This document shows positions 46,070-64,000 of a DNA stretch of 64,000 nucleotides, piece after piece. Both the position numbers and the translations under genes were made by a program. The first letter of the stretch is position 1. Every line of letters starts with the position of its first letter. The stretch is from positions 93,993 through 157,992 of the forward strand of contig NZ_JAIPUS010000003.1 of NCBI RefSeq assembly GCF_020055675.1. The letters are read 5' to 3'. The notes under the pieces are model-generated. The model ran no database searches and had not been told where the DNA came from. It saw only the letters and a list, made by a program, of their open reading frames with translations. This DNA comes from Marivita sp. (GTDB lineage: Bacteria; Pseudomonadota; Alphaproteobacteria; Rhodobacterales; Rhodobacteraceae).

Positions 46070-46375
46070 CAGTGTTTGAGCGGAATTGCGCGGATTTGCA
46101 GGCCGGAGGGCTTGGCAAACATGTCCACTCGTATTACCCCGACCATTGCAAACCGCTGCGCGATTCGTCTCGCGGTTTTTTGCATTACGTCCGAGACGGC
46201 GGGTTGTGGCATATGTCGCAATAATTCCTGCCCGAGGCGGGAACAGACCGACATGCCAAGGCTCATCCGTTGAGCGCTGGGCGGGTTTGGGACCGCACGC
46301 CAAGCGGACCAAAACCGCCGGAGCGATCCGGTTTTAAAGAGCCGGGGGGTCCGCCCCCCAAACTGGAGTAAACCT
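46070..46375 (+). promoter_or_regulatory. Long 5' leader of rplJ (putative L10 autoregulatory leader)
   Basis: About 300 nt between the candidate promoter and the GTG start of rplJ hold no gene on either strand. In many bacteria the L10-L7/L12 complex represses translation by binding a leader of this kind. The sequence ends in a GC-rich CCGGGGGGTCCGCC run before GGAG. I could not draw the kink-turn, so the assignment rests on position and length. Confidence 0.45.
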
Positions 46376-46888
46376 GTGGATAGAGCCCAAAAAGAGAAAG
46401 TGGTCGATGAACTCGGCCAGATCTTCGAAAGCTCTGGCGTCGTTGTGGTTGCCCACTACGAAGGTCTCACAGTTGCCGAGATGCAGGACCTGCGGGGGCG
46501 CGCACGCGCCGCCGAGAGTTCCGTACGTGTCGCCAAAAACCGTCTGGCCAAGATTGCCCTCGATGGGAAGCCCTGCGAAAGCATTGCGGGTTACCTGACA
46601 GGCATGACGGTTCTCACCTATTCCGAAGACCCCGTGGCTGCCGCCAAGGTGGCCGAGGGCTTTGCCAAGGAGAACAAGAAGTTCGAGATCCTTGGTGGCG
46701 CAATGGGTGAGAGCGCACTTGACCGGGCTGGCGTTGAAGCCGTGTCCAAAATGCCGTCGCGCGATGAGCTTATCGCGACGATCGCCGGCATGCTGGGCGC
46801 ACCGGCCTCGAATATCGCCGGAGCGGTTGGCGCACCTGCATCGAATATCGCGTCCATCCTTTCGACCATCGAAGAGAAGGCCGCCTAA
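46376..46888 (+). CDS. rplJ: 50S ribosomal protein L10
   Basis: 170 aa from a GTG start with GGAG ten bases upstream. L10 anchors the L7/L12 stalk on 23S rRNA. N-terminus [17 protein letters not shown], core [18 protein letters not shown] and [13 protein letters not shown]; the C-terminal helix that binds L7/L12 dimers contains the near-duplicated [19 protein letters not shown]. Confidence 0.96.
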   Translation: MDRAQKEKVVDELGQIFESSGVVVVAHYEGLTVAEMQDLRGRARAAESSVRVAKNRLAKIALDGKPCESIAGYLTGMTVLTYSEDPVAAAKVAEGFAKENKKFEILGGAMGESALDRAGVEAVSKMPSRDELIATIAGMLGAPASNIAGAVGAPASNIASILSTIEEKAA

Positions 46889-46957
46889 GGCACCTGGTAG
46901 CACCCTCGTGGGGTTGAAAGCCCTGACGTTGGAACACATTTAGATAGGAAAGTCACA

Positions 46958-47338
46958 ATGGCTGATCTGAAAAAACTGGCAGAAGAGATCGTTGGTCTGA
47001 CGCTTCTCGAAGCACAAGAACTGAAAACCATCCTGAAAGACGAGTACGGCATCGAGCCGGCAGCCGGTGGCGCCGTGATGATGGCCGGCCCCGCTGATGG
47101 TGGCGGTGGCGACGCTGAAGAAGAGCAGACCGAATTCGACGTCATCCTGAAGGCAGCCGGCGCGTCCAAGATCAACGTGATCAAGGAAGTCCGCGGCATC
47201 ACCGGTCTTGGCCTCAAGGAAGCCAAGGAACTGGTCGAAGCAGGTGGCAAGGCTGTCAAAGAGCAGGTTTCCAAGGACGAAGCCGAAGAGATCAAGACCA
47301 AGCTGGAAGCAGCTGGCGCAGAGATCGAGCTCAAGTAA
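46958..47338 (+). CDS. rplL: 50S ribosomal protein L7/L12
   Basis: 126 aa. N-terminal dimerisation helix ([19 protein letters not shown]), Ala/Gly-rich hinge, and the C-terminal factor-binding domain [20 protein letters not shown] and [16 protein letters not shown]. Stalk protein that recruits EF-Tu, EF-G and IF2. Confidence 0.97.
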   Translation: MADLKKLAEEIVGLTLLEAQELKTILKDEYGIEPAAGGAVMMAGPADGGGGDAEEEQTEFDVILKAAGASKINVIKEVRGITGLGLKEAKELVEAGGKAVKEQVSKDEAEEIKTKLEAAGAEIELK

Positions 47339-47344
47339 TCGACG

Positions 47345-47364
47345 GGTGCGTGTTTATGCGCATC
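47345..47364. repeat. Degenerate GGTGCG hairpin after rplL
   Basis: GGTGCG (47345-47350), 8-nt loop, CGCATC (47359-47364; one G-U pair), 6 bp after the rplL stop. Weak member of the hairpin family found after nusG, rpoB and fusA. Confidence 0.45.
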
Positions 47365-47375
47365 GGTGAAAAGCT

Positions 47376-47405
47376 GGCTGGGAGCGGTGAAAACCGGTCC
47401 CAGCC
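47376..47405 (+). other. Strong GNRA-capped hairpin between rplL and rpoB
   Basis: GGCTGGGA, G, CGGT, loop GAAA, ACCG, G, TCCCAGCC: a 12-bp stem with one G-G mismatch and a GNRA tetraloop. No T-tract follows, so it is not a simple terminator. In E. coli the rplL-rpoB gap holds an attenuator and an RNase III processing site; this hairpin is in the same place. Confidence 0.7.
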
Positions 47406-47584
47406 TATCCCGTCTTAGAAAGGCTCTTTTCGACAAGGGCTTTTCTTAGGCAGGACCAAAGGATCGGGAGGCTCGCAGTGGGTATGCGGGCCGGGAATTG
47501 ATCGGGTTCAGCCGTCTCTATTGGGCAGACCGCCGAGGCCCGACGGCGGAACGCGCAGCTGAGAATGAAAAGGTGATATCGACC

Positions 47585-51724
<4,140 letters not shown>

Positions 51725-51737
51725 CGATGCGCGACAT

Positions 51738-51769
51738 CACGCATCCTGCCCATCGGCGTAGGATGCGTG
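51738..51769. repeat. GGATGCGTG hairpin between rpoB and rpoC
   Basis: CACGCATCCT (51738-51747), 12-nt loop that can form three inner GCC/GGC pairs, AGGATGCGTG (51760-51769): a perfect 10-bp stem 13 bp after the rpoB stop. Same sequence family (GTAGGRTGYGTG) as the fusA-tuf hairpins. Confidence 0.75.
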
Positions 51770-51821
51770 TGTGCCATGCATCGCTCCCCTTTTTTCCCGC
51801 TCCCCTTTCAAGGATTTGAAA

Positions 51822-56075
<4,254 letters not shown>

Positions 56076-56100
56076 GCGGAGCGTTCCAACGCGAATGATA

Positions 56101-56134
56101 AAAACCCCCGCGCCTGTCGCGGGGGTTTTTGTTT
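56101..56134 (+). terminator. Rho-independent terminator after rpoC
   Basis: AAAACCCCCGCG (56101-56112), 5-nt loop, CGCGGGGGTTTT (56118-56129) with more T residues after it. A 12-bp perfect stem, 25 bp after the rpoC stop; ends the rplJL-rpoBC unit. Confidence 0.93.
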
Positions 56135-56289
56135 TGCGGCGAGCCTCGCCCAGAGCTGGGGCTTGTCCGGTTGCGCGGTGGCTTGGGCGCGCGGAGTTGC
56201 GCGGCGCGGGTTGGTCAACCGGGCCCGCCCGCAAGGAACATCCCCTCGAATGGGGCGTTGGTCTGACAACAGCGCAGGAGGAGAGATCC

Positions 56290-57498
56290 ATGTTTCGCTT
56301 GATGACCACGACAACCGCCCTTGTGGCGGGGCTATCCGCGCCGCTGGCCGCGCAAGACACCCACACCTGGGGCGACAAGGAAGCCGACTTCGACCCCGCC
56401 TTCGAAAACCAGACCCGCGCCGAGCTGGTCGATACCGGGGTCGATGTCGCCTTCGCCGAAATCGTCACGGGGTTGGAGCACCCTTGGGCGATTGAGCAGC
56501 TTCCGGGTGACACCGGGCTTTTGGTAACAGAGCGGCCCGGTTGGCTTGTGCATGTCACGCTGGAGGGCACGGTCTCCGCGCCGATCAAGGGCCTGCCGGA
56601 GATTTTCAATCAATCGGCCGGGGGCGGCACCCAAGCTGGTCTGCTTGACGTGAAGATCGGGCCGAATTTCGACGAGGATCGCTGGGTCTATTTCACCTAT
56701 TCCAAGGGCAAAGGCGATGGCATGTCCGTGACGGCCGCCGCGCGCGGCAAGCTGTCGGAGGACATGAGAGAGCTGACACGGATCGAAGAGATTTTCGAAC
56801 AGACGCCGCCGTCTCCTGCTGCGATGCATTATGGGAGCCGGATCGTGTTTGACGGTGACGGCCACGCGTTCATCACCACCGGTGAGCATTTTACCGACAC
56901 GGAACGCCAGAAAGCCCAGGCGCTGGACACGACCTATGGCAAGGTCGTGCGGGTGAACCTCGATGGCTCGATCCCCGAGGACAACCCGTTCGTTGGTCAG
57001 GACGGTGCGATTGACAGCATCTGGTCCTATGGCCATCGAAATATCCAAGGGGCGGCGATGCGCGGCGACACGTTATACGTGGTTGGCCACGGCCCCGCCG
57101 GTGGCGATGAGATCAATATTCCCGAAGCCGGGTTGAACTATGGCTGGCCCGTCGTGTCTTATGGCGTGCGCTATGATGGGCGCGCCATCGGAACCGGGCG
57201 GGCCCAGGCCGAGGGCATGATCGAACCGGTCTATTACTGGGACCCCGTCATCGCGCCGGGTGACATGATCTTTTACCAAGGTGAGATGTTCCCTGACTGG
57301 CAGGGTGACAGCCTGATTGCCGGATTGGTGGCGCCGGGCGTCGCGCGGCTGGAGTGGGACGGAAATCGCGTGCAGGCGGAAGAGCGGCTTTTCACCGATT
57401 ATGGGCGTGTGCGCGATATCGAGGAATTGGCCGATGGCAGCCTGATCCTGGCCACCGATTACGCTGATGGAAAATTGGTCCATGTGACCTCGGAGTGA
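56290..57498 (+). CDS. Secreted PQQ-dependent sugar dehydrogenase-like beta-propeller protein
   Basis: 402 aa. Signal peptide MFRLMTTTTALVAGLSAPLAA. The mature part fits the GSDH/Asd family of soluble aldose dehydrogenases: GLEHPWAIEQLPG near the start, GGGTQAGLLDVKIGPNF, HYGSRIVFDGDGHAFITTGE, SYGHRNIQGAA, GPAGGDEINIPEAGLNYGWP and DIEELADGSLILATD. Calcium/PQQ sites of the family are in the blocks listed. AGGAGGAGAG precedes the ATG. Sugar substrate unknown; single gene between the rpo and str regions. Confidence 0.88.
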   Translation: MFRLMTTTTALVAGLSAPLAAQDTHTWGDKEADFDPAFENQTRAELVDTGVDVAFAEIVTGLEHPWAIEQLPGDTGLLVTERPGWLVHVTLEGTVSAPIKGLPEIFNQSAGGGTQAGLLDVKIGPNFDEDRWVYFTYSKGKGDGMSVTAAARGKLSEDMRELTRIEEIFEQTPPSPAAMHYGSRIVFDGDGHAFITTGEHFTDTERQKAQALDTTYGKVVRVNLDGSIPEDNPFVGQDGAIDSIWSYGHRNIQGAAMRGDTLYVVGHGPAGGDEINIPEAGLNYGWPVVSYGVRYDGRAIGTGRAQAEGMIEPVYYWDPVIAPGDMIFYQGEMFPDWQGDSLIAGLVAPGVARLEWDGNRVQAEERLFTDYGRVRDIEELADGSLILATDYADGKLVHVTSE

Positions 57499-57633
57499 TC
57501 GGACGCGGCGGCGGGGTCCGGCGGGCTGGTTTCGCTGCCCGCCCGCGATACAGGGCTTGAGCCGATATCCAAAGCCGTGTGACGGGTCGCTTTAGGCGTG
57601 GCTGTCGCCCGGGCGGGATGCTATTGCATTGGT

Positions 57634-58539
57634 ATGATCCAGCTTTCCGACAACATGCGGGGCGCACTGTTCATGTGCGTGTCCATGGCGCTGTTCACCT
57701 TTGGCGATTCCGCGATCAAGGCAACGGGTGGTGCGTTGCCATTGTCGCAGCTCATGGTGATCCGCGGGGTGCTTGCCTCTGCCGCGCTCGTGCTCATGGC
57801 GTGGTCTTTCAACGCGTTGCGTCTGCGCCTGCCAATGCGGGACTGGGGGTTGATCGTCATGCGCGGTCTGGGCGATGCCGTGGCGGCTTTCTTTTTCCTT
57901 TCGGCGCTTTTGCAGATGCCGCTCGCCAATGTTACGGCGCTTTTGCAGATGCTGCCGCTGACTGTGACGCTGGCCGGGGCGATCATTTTCCGCGAGGCGG
58001 TGGGATGGCGGCGATGGACGGCGATCGCGATCGGGTTCTGCGGCATGTTGCTGATCGTGCGGCCGGGCACGGACGGGTTCACCGGCGCGTCAGTCTACGC
58101 GCTTTTGGCGGTGCTGGCAGTGACGGCGCGGGACATGTTCACGCGGCGCATTTCGGTGCAGGCCCCGTCGCTGACAGTCACCTTCATTTCCTCGGTGATT
58201 GTCACTCTTTTTGCCGTCGGCTGGTCGTTCAGCCAGGAATGGGTGCCGTTGACGCCGCATTTGACGGGGCTGGTGATGTTGGCGACTGTCTTTGTCATCG
58301 GGGCCTATCTGTTCAGCGTCATGGTGATGCGGGTGGGCGAGGTCAGCTTCGTCGCCCCGTTCCGCTATACAGGGCTGGTCTGGGCGCTGATCCTCGGGGT
58401 GGTGGTGTTTGGCGAATGGCCGGAACCGCTGACCCTGATCGGCGCGGGCATCATCGTCGCGACCGGCGTATTCAGCCTGTTGCGCGAGGCGCGACTGAAG
58501 CGTCGCGCGAGACGGCCAATTCTACCGCGTCAGCCGTAA
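57634..58539 (+). CDS. EamA/DMT family transporter
   Basis: 301 aa with about ten hydrophobic helices in two EamA repeats: first half RGALFMCVSMALFTFGDSAI to FCGMLLIVRPG, second half from VYALLAVLAVTARDMFTRR to PLTLIGAGIIVATGVFSLL. Such carriers export small metabolites or drugs. ATG 57634 is chosen; an in-frame GTG at 57598 and ATG at 57655 are alternatives with equally weak Shine-Dalgarno. Its 3' end overlaps the convergent glycosyltransferase gene by 68 bp. Confidence 0.87.
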   Translation: MIQLSDNMRGALFMCVSMALFTFGDSAIKATGGALPLSQLMVIRGVLASAALVLMAWSFNALRLRLPMRDWGLIVMRGLGDAVAAFFFLSALLQMPLANVTALLQMLPLTVTLAGAIIFREAVGWRRWTAIAIGFCGMLLIVRPGTDGFTGASVYALLAVLAVTARDMFTRRISVQAPSLTVTFISSVIVTLFAVGWSFSQEWVPLTPHLTGLVMLATVFVIGAYLFSVMVMRVGEVSFVAPFRYTGLVWALILGVVVFGEWPEPLTLIGAGIIVATGVFSLLREARLKRRARRPILPRQP

Positions 58540-59311
58540 GCGCAAAGCGGCGGCTGAGCGTTTCGGTTTCGTCCAGCGTCGGCGCGTGAAAATCAGGGCG
58601 CGCGACATTCGGCTTTTGGCGGGAATCATTATGGGCGTGATGCGCGCGTATGAACATCGGCGCGTCGGTGAAGGTGACCGTCGGCATGAAGCGGTTGATC
58701 CGGCTGTGGGCGAAATTCATCTGGCTTTGCCGCACGCCGCCCTGAACGGCCACCGCCTGTGCGACACCGATATAGGGTGTTACGGTTTCGACAATCTCGA
58801 AAGGGTTCACGTCGGAGGCGCAGACCGTATAGCCGCGGTTCCAGTCAAAGCCGACAAGCTTGCTGCCCAGAACCAGCGGTGCGCAGTCTGCGGCGGCCTT
58901 GCGCAGCCGTGCGACGAAATCCACCGCCAAGGCGTCGTCATCATCGTGACGTACTTGAAGACAGGGCTGGTTGATATGCCGTCGCGCCGCGTTCAGTACA
59001 GATTGGCAGACCTGCCGATGCGGGCCGGGGTCGCGTGCGATGATCCGGGCCTGCGGCACTGGCCGAAGCAGTCTTTGCAACCGCTTGAAATAATCTTCCG
59101 GCAGGCAGGTCCCGACCAGCACCACGAAATCGAAATCGGGATCGGTCTGCGCCATCAGCCCGGGCAGGCACAGGTGTTCGAAAAGCGCCAGCCGGCGCTC
59201 CATCCTTTCGGACGCATAAAGATAGGCGCGACGTGCCTCGATGCTCTCGTGAACGACCTGGAATCCGCCCTCGGCCGGATAGGAGAAACGGCAAAAAAGA
59301 ATGGTCTGCAT
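58472..59311 (-). CDS. Putative rhamnosyl/glycosyltransferase
   Basis: 279 aa. Begins MQTILFCRFSYPAEGGFQ, then RMERRLALFEHLCLPGLMAQTD with FDFVVLVGTCLPEDYFKRL and the acidic QVRHDDDDALAVDFV, a DxD-like metal/nucleotide-sugar motif. The layout is that of the putative rhamnosyl transferase family common in Rhodobacterales, acting on cell-surface polysaccharide; the donor is not proven. The last 68 bp overlap the 3' end of the EamA gene tail to tail. Confidence 0.78.
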   Translation of the reverse strand: MQTILFCRFSYPAEGGFQVVHESIEARRAYLYASERMERRLALFEHLCLPGLMAQTDPDFDFVVLVGTCLPEDYFKRLQRLLRPVPQARIIARDPGPHRQVCQSVLNAARRHINQPCLQVRHDDDDALAVDFVARLRKAAADCAPLVLGSKLVGFDWNRGYTVCASDVNPFEIVETVTPYIGVAQAVAVQGGVRQSQMNFAHSRINRFMPTVTFTDAPMFIRAHHAHNDSRQKPNVARPDFHAPTLDETETLSRRFALTADAVELAVSRDASVAPRATG

Positions 59312-59395
59312 AACGATTGCACCTGTCTGTCCCACGGCTTTGCGGTATATGGAGTGTGCAACGGTGCTGCCCGTCACACAAGCGTCGGGGCGCTG

Positions 59396-59424
59396 TTGAC
59401 AACCTACCCGACTCCCCATATACG
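59396..59424 (+). promoter_or_regulatory. Consensus promoter of the str operon
   Basis: TTGACA (59396-59401), exactly 17-bp spacer, TATACG (59419-59424). The -35 is a perfect consensus. It drives rpsL-rpsG-fusA-tuf with a leader of about 250 nt. Confidence 0.8.
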
Positions 59425-59517
59425 CGCGCCTAATTCGGCAGGGTTCCGACCTGTTTGTCGATTTACAGGACTGGAGCGGTCAAGATCCGGGCGCATGCCC
59501 CGATCCTCTGGAAATCC

Positions 59518-59556
59518 ACCGCATCGCTTCCGAAAGGGGAGCGGATGCGGTCTTTT
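59518..59556 (+). promoter_or_regulatory. Attenuator-like hairpin in the rpsL leader
   Basis: ACCGCATC-GCTTCC, loop GAAAG, GGGAGC-G-GATGCGGT followed by CTTTTG: a 14-bp interrupted stem with a short U-tract inside the leader, about 90 nt after the promoter and 126 nt before rpsL. It looks like an intrinsic terminator or attenuator; an upstream CCTGT-N9-ACAGG (near 59459-59480) could compete. Inference from sequence only. Confidence 0.6.
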
Positions 59557-59681
59557 GCGTCGTCCCGACAGGAGCGGCGTGATTGTGAACTGTGTCGCGG
59601 ACGCGCGGTACGCGAATGAGAAACCCGCACGGGGACGGCCTCGTGCACCACATATGTGAGCTACACGGGGAAAGAACCGGA

Positions 59682-60053
59682 ATGCCAACGATTCAACAGC
59701 TGATCCGCAAGCCGCGGCAGCCGAAACGCCGCACGAACAAGTCCATGCACCTTGAGGGAAACCCTCAGAAGCGCGGTGTGTGCACTCGTGTTTATACCAC
59801 GACACCGAAGAAGCCGAACTCGGCGATGCGGAAAGTGGCCAAGGTGCGCCTGACCAACGGGTATGAAGTGATCAGCTACATCCCCGGTGAAAGCCACAAC
59901 CTTCAGGAACACTCGGTTGTCCTGATCCGCGGTGGCCGTGTGAAAGACCTTCCCGGTGTGCGCTATCACATCCTGCGCGGTGTTCTGGATACCCAGGGCG
60001 TCAAGGATCGGAAACAGCGCCGCTCTAAATATGGCGCGAAGCGTCCGAAGTAA
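59682..60053 (+). CDS. rpsL: 30S ribosomal protein S12
   Basis: 123 aa. Decoding-centre protein. [20 protein letters not shown] start, [19 protein letters not shown] with the streptomycin-relevant lysine unmodified, and [20 protein letters not shown]. The open frame upstream to 59592 is leader. Overall basic C-terminus [10 protein letters not shown]. First gene of the str operon. Confidence 0.98.
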   Translation: MPTIQQLIRKPRQPKRRTNKSMHLEGNPQKRGVCTRVYTTTPKKPNSAMRKVAKVRLTNGYEVISYIPGESHNLQEHSVVLIRGGRVKDLPGVRYHILRGVLDTQGVKDRKQRRSKYGAKRPK

Positions 60054-60065
60054 GAGGAATTACAG

Positions 60066-60536
60066 ATGTCTCGTCGTCACGCCGCAGAAAAACGTGAAAT
60101 CCTGCCCGACGCCAAGTATGGCGACCGGGTCCTGTCCAAGTTCATGAACAACCTGATGATCGATGGTAAGAAGTCGGTCGCGGAAGGTATCGTCTACAAC
60201 GCACTCGACCGTGTCGAAGGCAAGGTGAAGCGCGCGCCAGTGGAGATTTTCCACGAGGCGTTGGACAACATCAAGCCATCGGTCGAGGTTCGCTCGCGCC
60301 GGGTTGGCGGTGCAACCTATCAGGTGCCCGTCGAAGTGCGCCCCGAGCGCCGCGAGGCGCTGGCGCTGCGCTGGCTCATCAATGCGAGCCGCGCGCGCAA
60401 CGAGAACACGATGGAAGAACGTCTTGCCGCTGAGCTTCTGGATGCTGTGAATTCACGCGGCTCCGCTGTGAAGAAGCGCGAAGACACGCACAAGATGGCC
60501 GACGCGAACAAAGCGTTCAGCCACTACCGCTGGTAA
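60066..60536 (+). CDS. rpsG: 30S ribosomal protein S7
   Basis: 156 aa. Organises the 3' major domain of 16S r[23 protein letters not shown], then [40 protein letters not shown] and C-terminal [24 protein letters not shown] precedes the ATG; 12 bp after rpsL. Confidence 0.98.
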   Translation: MSRRHAAEKREILPDAKYGDRVLSKFMNNLMIDGKKSVAEGIVYNALDRVEGKVKRAPVEIFHEALDNIKPSVEVRSRRVGGATYQVPVEVRPERREALALRWLINASRARNENTMEERLAAELLDAVNSRGSAVKKREDTHKMADANKAFSHYRW

Positions 60537-60551
60537 TAGGAGCCAATAGAA

Positions 60552-62669
60552 ATGGCACGCGATTATCCTCTCGAGCGATACCGGAATTTCGGGATCATGG
60601 CGCATATCGATGCAGGCAAGACCACCTGTTCCGAGCGCATCCTGTTCTATACCGGCAAGTCGCACAACCTCGGCGAGGTGCATGACGGCGCCGCGACCAT
60701 GGACTGGATGGAGCAGGAGCAGGAGCGTGGCATCACGATCACCTCCGCGGCGACAACCACGTTCTGGGAGCGCACGGAAAACGGTGTCGAGCCCGACTCT
60801 CCCAAGCACCGCATGAACATCATCGACACGCCGGGACACGTTGACTTCACCATCGAAGTCGAGCGTTCACTTGCGGTTCTCGACGGGGCCGTTGCGGTTC
60901 TGGATGCGAATGCCGGTGTCGAGCCGCAGACCGAAACGGTCTGGCGCCAGGCCGACCGGTACAAGGTTCCGCGCATCGTGTTTGTCAACAAGATGGACAA
61001 GATCGGTGCCGATTTCTTCAACTGCGTCGAAATGATCGAGGATCGCACTGGTGCGATCGCCGTTCCCGTCGGTATCCCGATCGGTGCGGAATCCGAGCTT
61101 GAGGGTCTCATTGACCTCGTGACCATGGAAGAGTGGCTCTGGCAGGGTGAGGATCTGGGCGCGTCCTGGATCAAGGCGCCCGTGCGCGACAGCCTCAAGG
61201 ACATGGCCAACGAGTGGCGCGGCAAGATGATCGAGAACGCCGTCGAACAAGACGACGACGCGATGGAAGCCTATCTCGAAGGCGAAGAGCCCGACGTTCC
61301 GACCCTGCGCAAACTGCTGCGCAAGGGCACGCTGTCGCTGTCTTTCGTTCCGGTTCTGGGCGGTTCCGCGTTCAAGAACAAGGGCGTGCAGCCGCTGCTC
61401 AATGCCGTGATCGATTACCTGCCCAGCCCGATGGACGTGGTCGATTACATGGGCTTCGCACCGGATGACGAAACGGAAACTCGCAACATCCCGCGCCGCG
61501 CGGATGACGATATGCCGTTCTCGGGCCTGGCGTTCAAGATCATGAACGACCCGTTCGTCGGCTCCCTGACCTTCACGCGTATCTACTCTGGCGTGCTGCG
61601 CAAGGGTGACACGATGCTCAATGCCACGAAGGGCAAGAAAGAGCGTGTCGGCCGCATGATGATGATGCATTCCAACGACCGGACCGAGATCGACGAGGCT
61701 TTCGCCGGCGACATCATCGCCTTGGCAAGCCTCAAGGACACCACCACCGGCGACACGATCTGTGATCCAAAGGCGCCGGTTGTCCTCGAAACGATGACCT
61801 TCCCCGATCCGGTGATCGAGATTGCTGTCGAGCCGAAGACCAAGGGCGACCAGGAGAAGATGTCCCAGGGCCTCGCGCGTCTAGCGGCAGAAGACCCGTC
61901 CTTCCGTGTGGAAACCGATCTGGAATCCGGTCAGACGATCATGAAGGGCATGGGCGAATTGCACCTCGACATCCTGATTGATCGCCTGAAGCGGGAATTC
62001 AAGGTTGAGGCGAACATCGGTGCGCCGCAGGTGGCCTACCGCGAGACCATCGGCCATGAAATCGAACATACCTACACCCACAAGAAACAGTCGGGTGGCT
62101 CAGGCCAGTTCGCCGAAGTGAAGCTCATCATTTCGCCGACCGAACCGGGCGAAGGCTATTCCTTCGAAAGCCGCATCGTCGGTGGGACGGTTCCGAAGGA
62201 ATACATCCCGGGCGTCGAAAAAGGCATCAAATCGGTGATGGATTCCGGCCCGCTGGCCGGCTTCCCGGTGATCGATTTCAAGGTGGCCCTGGTCGACGGC
62301 AAGTTCCACGACGTGGACTCCAGCGTGCTGGCCTTCGAAATCGCATCCCGGATGGGCATGCGCGAAGGTCTTCGCAAGGCAGGGGCGAAGCTTCTGGAAC
62401 CGATGATGAAGGTCGAAGTGGTCACGCCGGAAGAATATACCGGCAGCATCATCGGCGACCTGACCTCGCGTCGGGGTCAGGTGTCCGGCCAGGAACCCCG
62501 CGGCAACGCGGTGGCGATTGCCGCGAACGTGCCGCTGGCCAATATGTTCGGCTACATCAACACGCTGCGGTCGATGTCTTCGGGCCGTGCGCAGTTCACG
62601 ATGCAGTTCTCGCATTACGATCCGGTCCCGCAGAACATCTCTGACGAGATCCAGTCGAAATACGCATAA
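60552..62669 (+). CDS. fusA: Elongation factor G
   Basis: 705 aa. Translocase GTPase: G1 [15 protein letters not shown], switch [12 protein letters not shown]3 [11 protein letters not shown]4 [10 protein letters not shown], and domain IV/V blocks [16 protein letters not shown] and [23 protein letters not shown] lies nine bases before the ATG. Followed by two tandem hairpins and tuf copy 2. Confidence 0.98.
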   Translation: MARDYPLERYRNFGIMAHIDAGKTTCSERILFYTGKSHNLGEVHDGAATMDWMEQEQERGITITSAATTTFWERTENGVEPDSPKHRMNIIDTPGHVDFTIEVERSLAVLDGAVAVLDANAGVEPQTETVWRQADRYKVPRIVFVNKMDKIGADFFNCVEMIEDRTGAIAVPVGIPIGAESELEGLIDLVTMEEWLWQGEDLGASWIKAPVRDSLKDMANEWRGKMIENAVEQDDDAMEAYLEGEEPDVPTLRKLLRKGTLSLSFVPVLGGSAFKNKGVQPLLNAVIDYLPSPMDVVDYMGFAPDDETETRNIPRRADDDMPFSGLAFKIMNDPFVGSLTFTRIYSGVLRKGDTMLNATKGKKERVGRMMMMHSNDRTEIDEAFAGDIIALASLKDTTTGDTICDPKAPVVLETMTFPDPVIEIAVEPKTKGDQEKMSQGLARLAAEDPSFRVETDLESGQTIMKGMGELHLDILIDRLKREFKVEANIGAPQVAYRETIGHEIEHTYTHKKQSGGSGQFAEVKLIISPTEPGEGYSFESRIVGGTVPKEYIPGVEKGIKSVMDSGPLAGFPVIDFKVALVDGKFHDVDSSVLAFEIASRMGMREGLRKAGAKLLEPMMKVEVVTPEEYTGSIIGDLTSRRGQVSGQEPRGNAVAIAANVPLANMFGYINTLRSMSSGRAQFTMQFSHYDPVPQNISDEIQSKYA

Positions 62670-62674
62670 ACCGC

Positions 62675-62734
62675 GGTGCGTGGGAAACCACGCACCCTAC
62701 CAACCACTGTAGGGTGTGTGCCAAGGCACGCACC
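62675..62734. repeat. Tandem GGTGCGTG hairpins between fusA and tuf
   Basis: Hairpin 1: GGTGCGTGG, GAAA loop, CCACGCACC (62675-62696), a perfect 9-bp stem. Hairpin 2: GGTGTGTGC, CAAG loop, GCACGCACC (62713-62734), 9 bp with one G-U. Both are flanked by CCTAC / GTAGGG, the same sequence family as after nusG and rpoB. No T-tract. Confidence 0.8.
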
Positions 62735-62760
62735 GTGAGAAAAAGAAAAGGAGCTTTGCA

Positions 62761-63936
<1,176 letters not shown>

Positions 63937-64000
63937 ACGCATCCGGTCCCGGCCCGGCGCCGGGACCCGCAATTCCAAACGGACCGCCAGGGTCCGGTGA

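Noticed and set aside
59324..59336. A GTCCCACGG string upstream of the glycosyltransferase gene as a third copy of the 75-bp element
   Set aside because: Only one palindrome half is present and the TCAATG block is absent at +36.

Overview
The window reads as chromosomal DNA of a GC-rich alphaproteobacterium, most likely a Rhodobacterales (Roseobacter-group) member. The support is an Mcl1-type malyl-CoA lyase very close to the Rhodobacter enzyme as I remember it, a short HisG paired with HisZ, the long alphaproteobacterial type of HisRS, DUF1194/DUF1489/DUF1127 proteins, a perfect FNR-type box, and the gene orders tuf / tRNA-Trp-secE-nusG-rplKAJL-rpoBC and rpsLG-fusA-tuf. All identifications are from reading the sequence; no database search was run.

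Layout. 1-1603: end of a urease accessory cluster (ureE partial, ureF, ureG). 1.7-9.7 kb: Nudix-like protein, di-haem peroxidase and Sel1-repeat protein (head to head), aminotransferase plus aspartate dehydrogenase, a small conserved protein plus Mrp/ApbC, a DUF1194 protein divergent from a small cytochrome c with an FNR box between them, and pseudoazurin. 9.8-19.3 kb (minus strand): one seven-gene unit xdhA-xdhB-xdhC-ATPase-permease-permease-BMP binding protein, read as purine/nucleoside uptake plus xanthine oxidation; with the urease genes this suggests purine nitrogen salvage. 19.6-31.9 kb: dnaE, a lipoprotein, slyX, hisS-hisZ-hisG, an ABC1/UbiB kinase, a yghU-type disulfide oxidoreductase, DUF1489 and a lytic transglycosylase. 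32.1-32.6 kb: a low-GC orphan gene with a HEPN-like look. 32.9-38.3 kb: mcl1 divergent from dgcN-dgcA-D-amino-acid aminotransferase-FAD oxidoreductase, a D-glutamate/D-amino acid catabolic cluster.

39-64 kb is the core transcription/translation block: tuf copy 1, two small secreted proteins sharing a novel ~40-residue YAP repeat, DUF1127, tRNA-Trp, secE, nusG, rplK, rplA, rplJ, rplL, rpoB, rpoC, then a PQQ-type sugar dehydrogenase, an EamA transporter and a glycosyltransferase, then rpsL, rpsG, fusA and tuf copy 2, which matches copy 1 including 3' flank up to the window edge.

Besides the genes, the window holds several unexplained dispersed elements: a 75-bp composite element in two copies with constant internal spacing, a family of GGTGCGTG/CACGCACC hairpins just downstream of nusG, rplL (degenerate), rpoB and fusA, an exact 24-nt repeat inside two unrelated operons, and a GC-rich in-frame insertion in xdhB. 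The str operon has a consensus promoter followed by an attenuator-like hairpin in its leader. I saw no IS element, prophage or CRISPR array.
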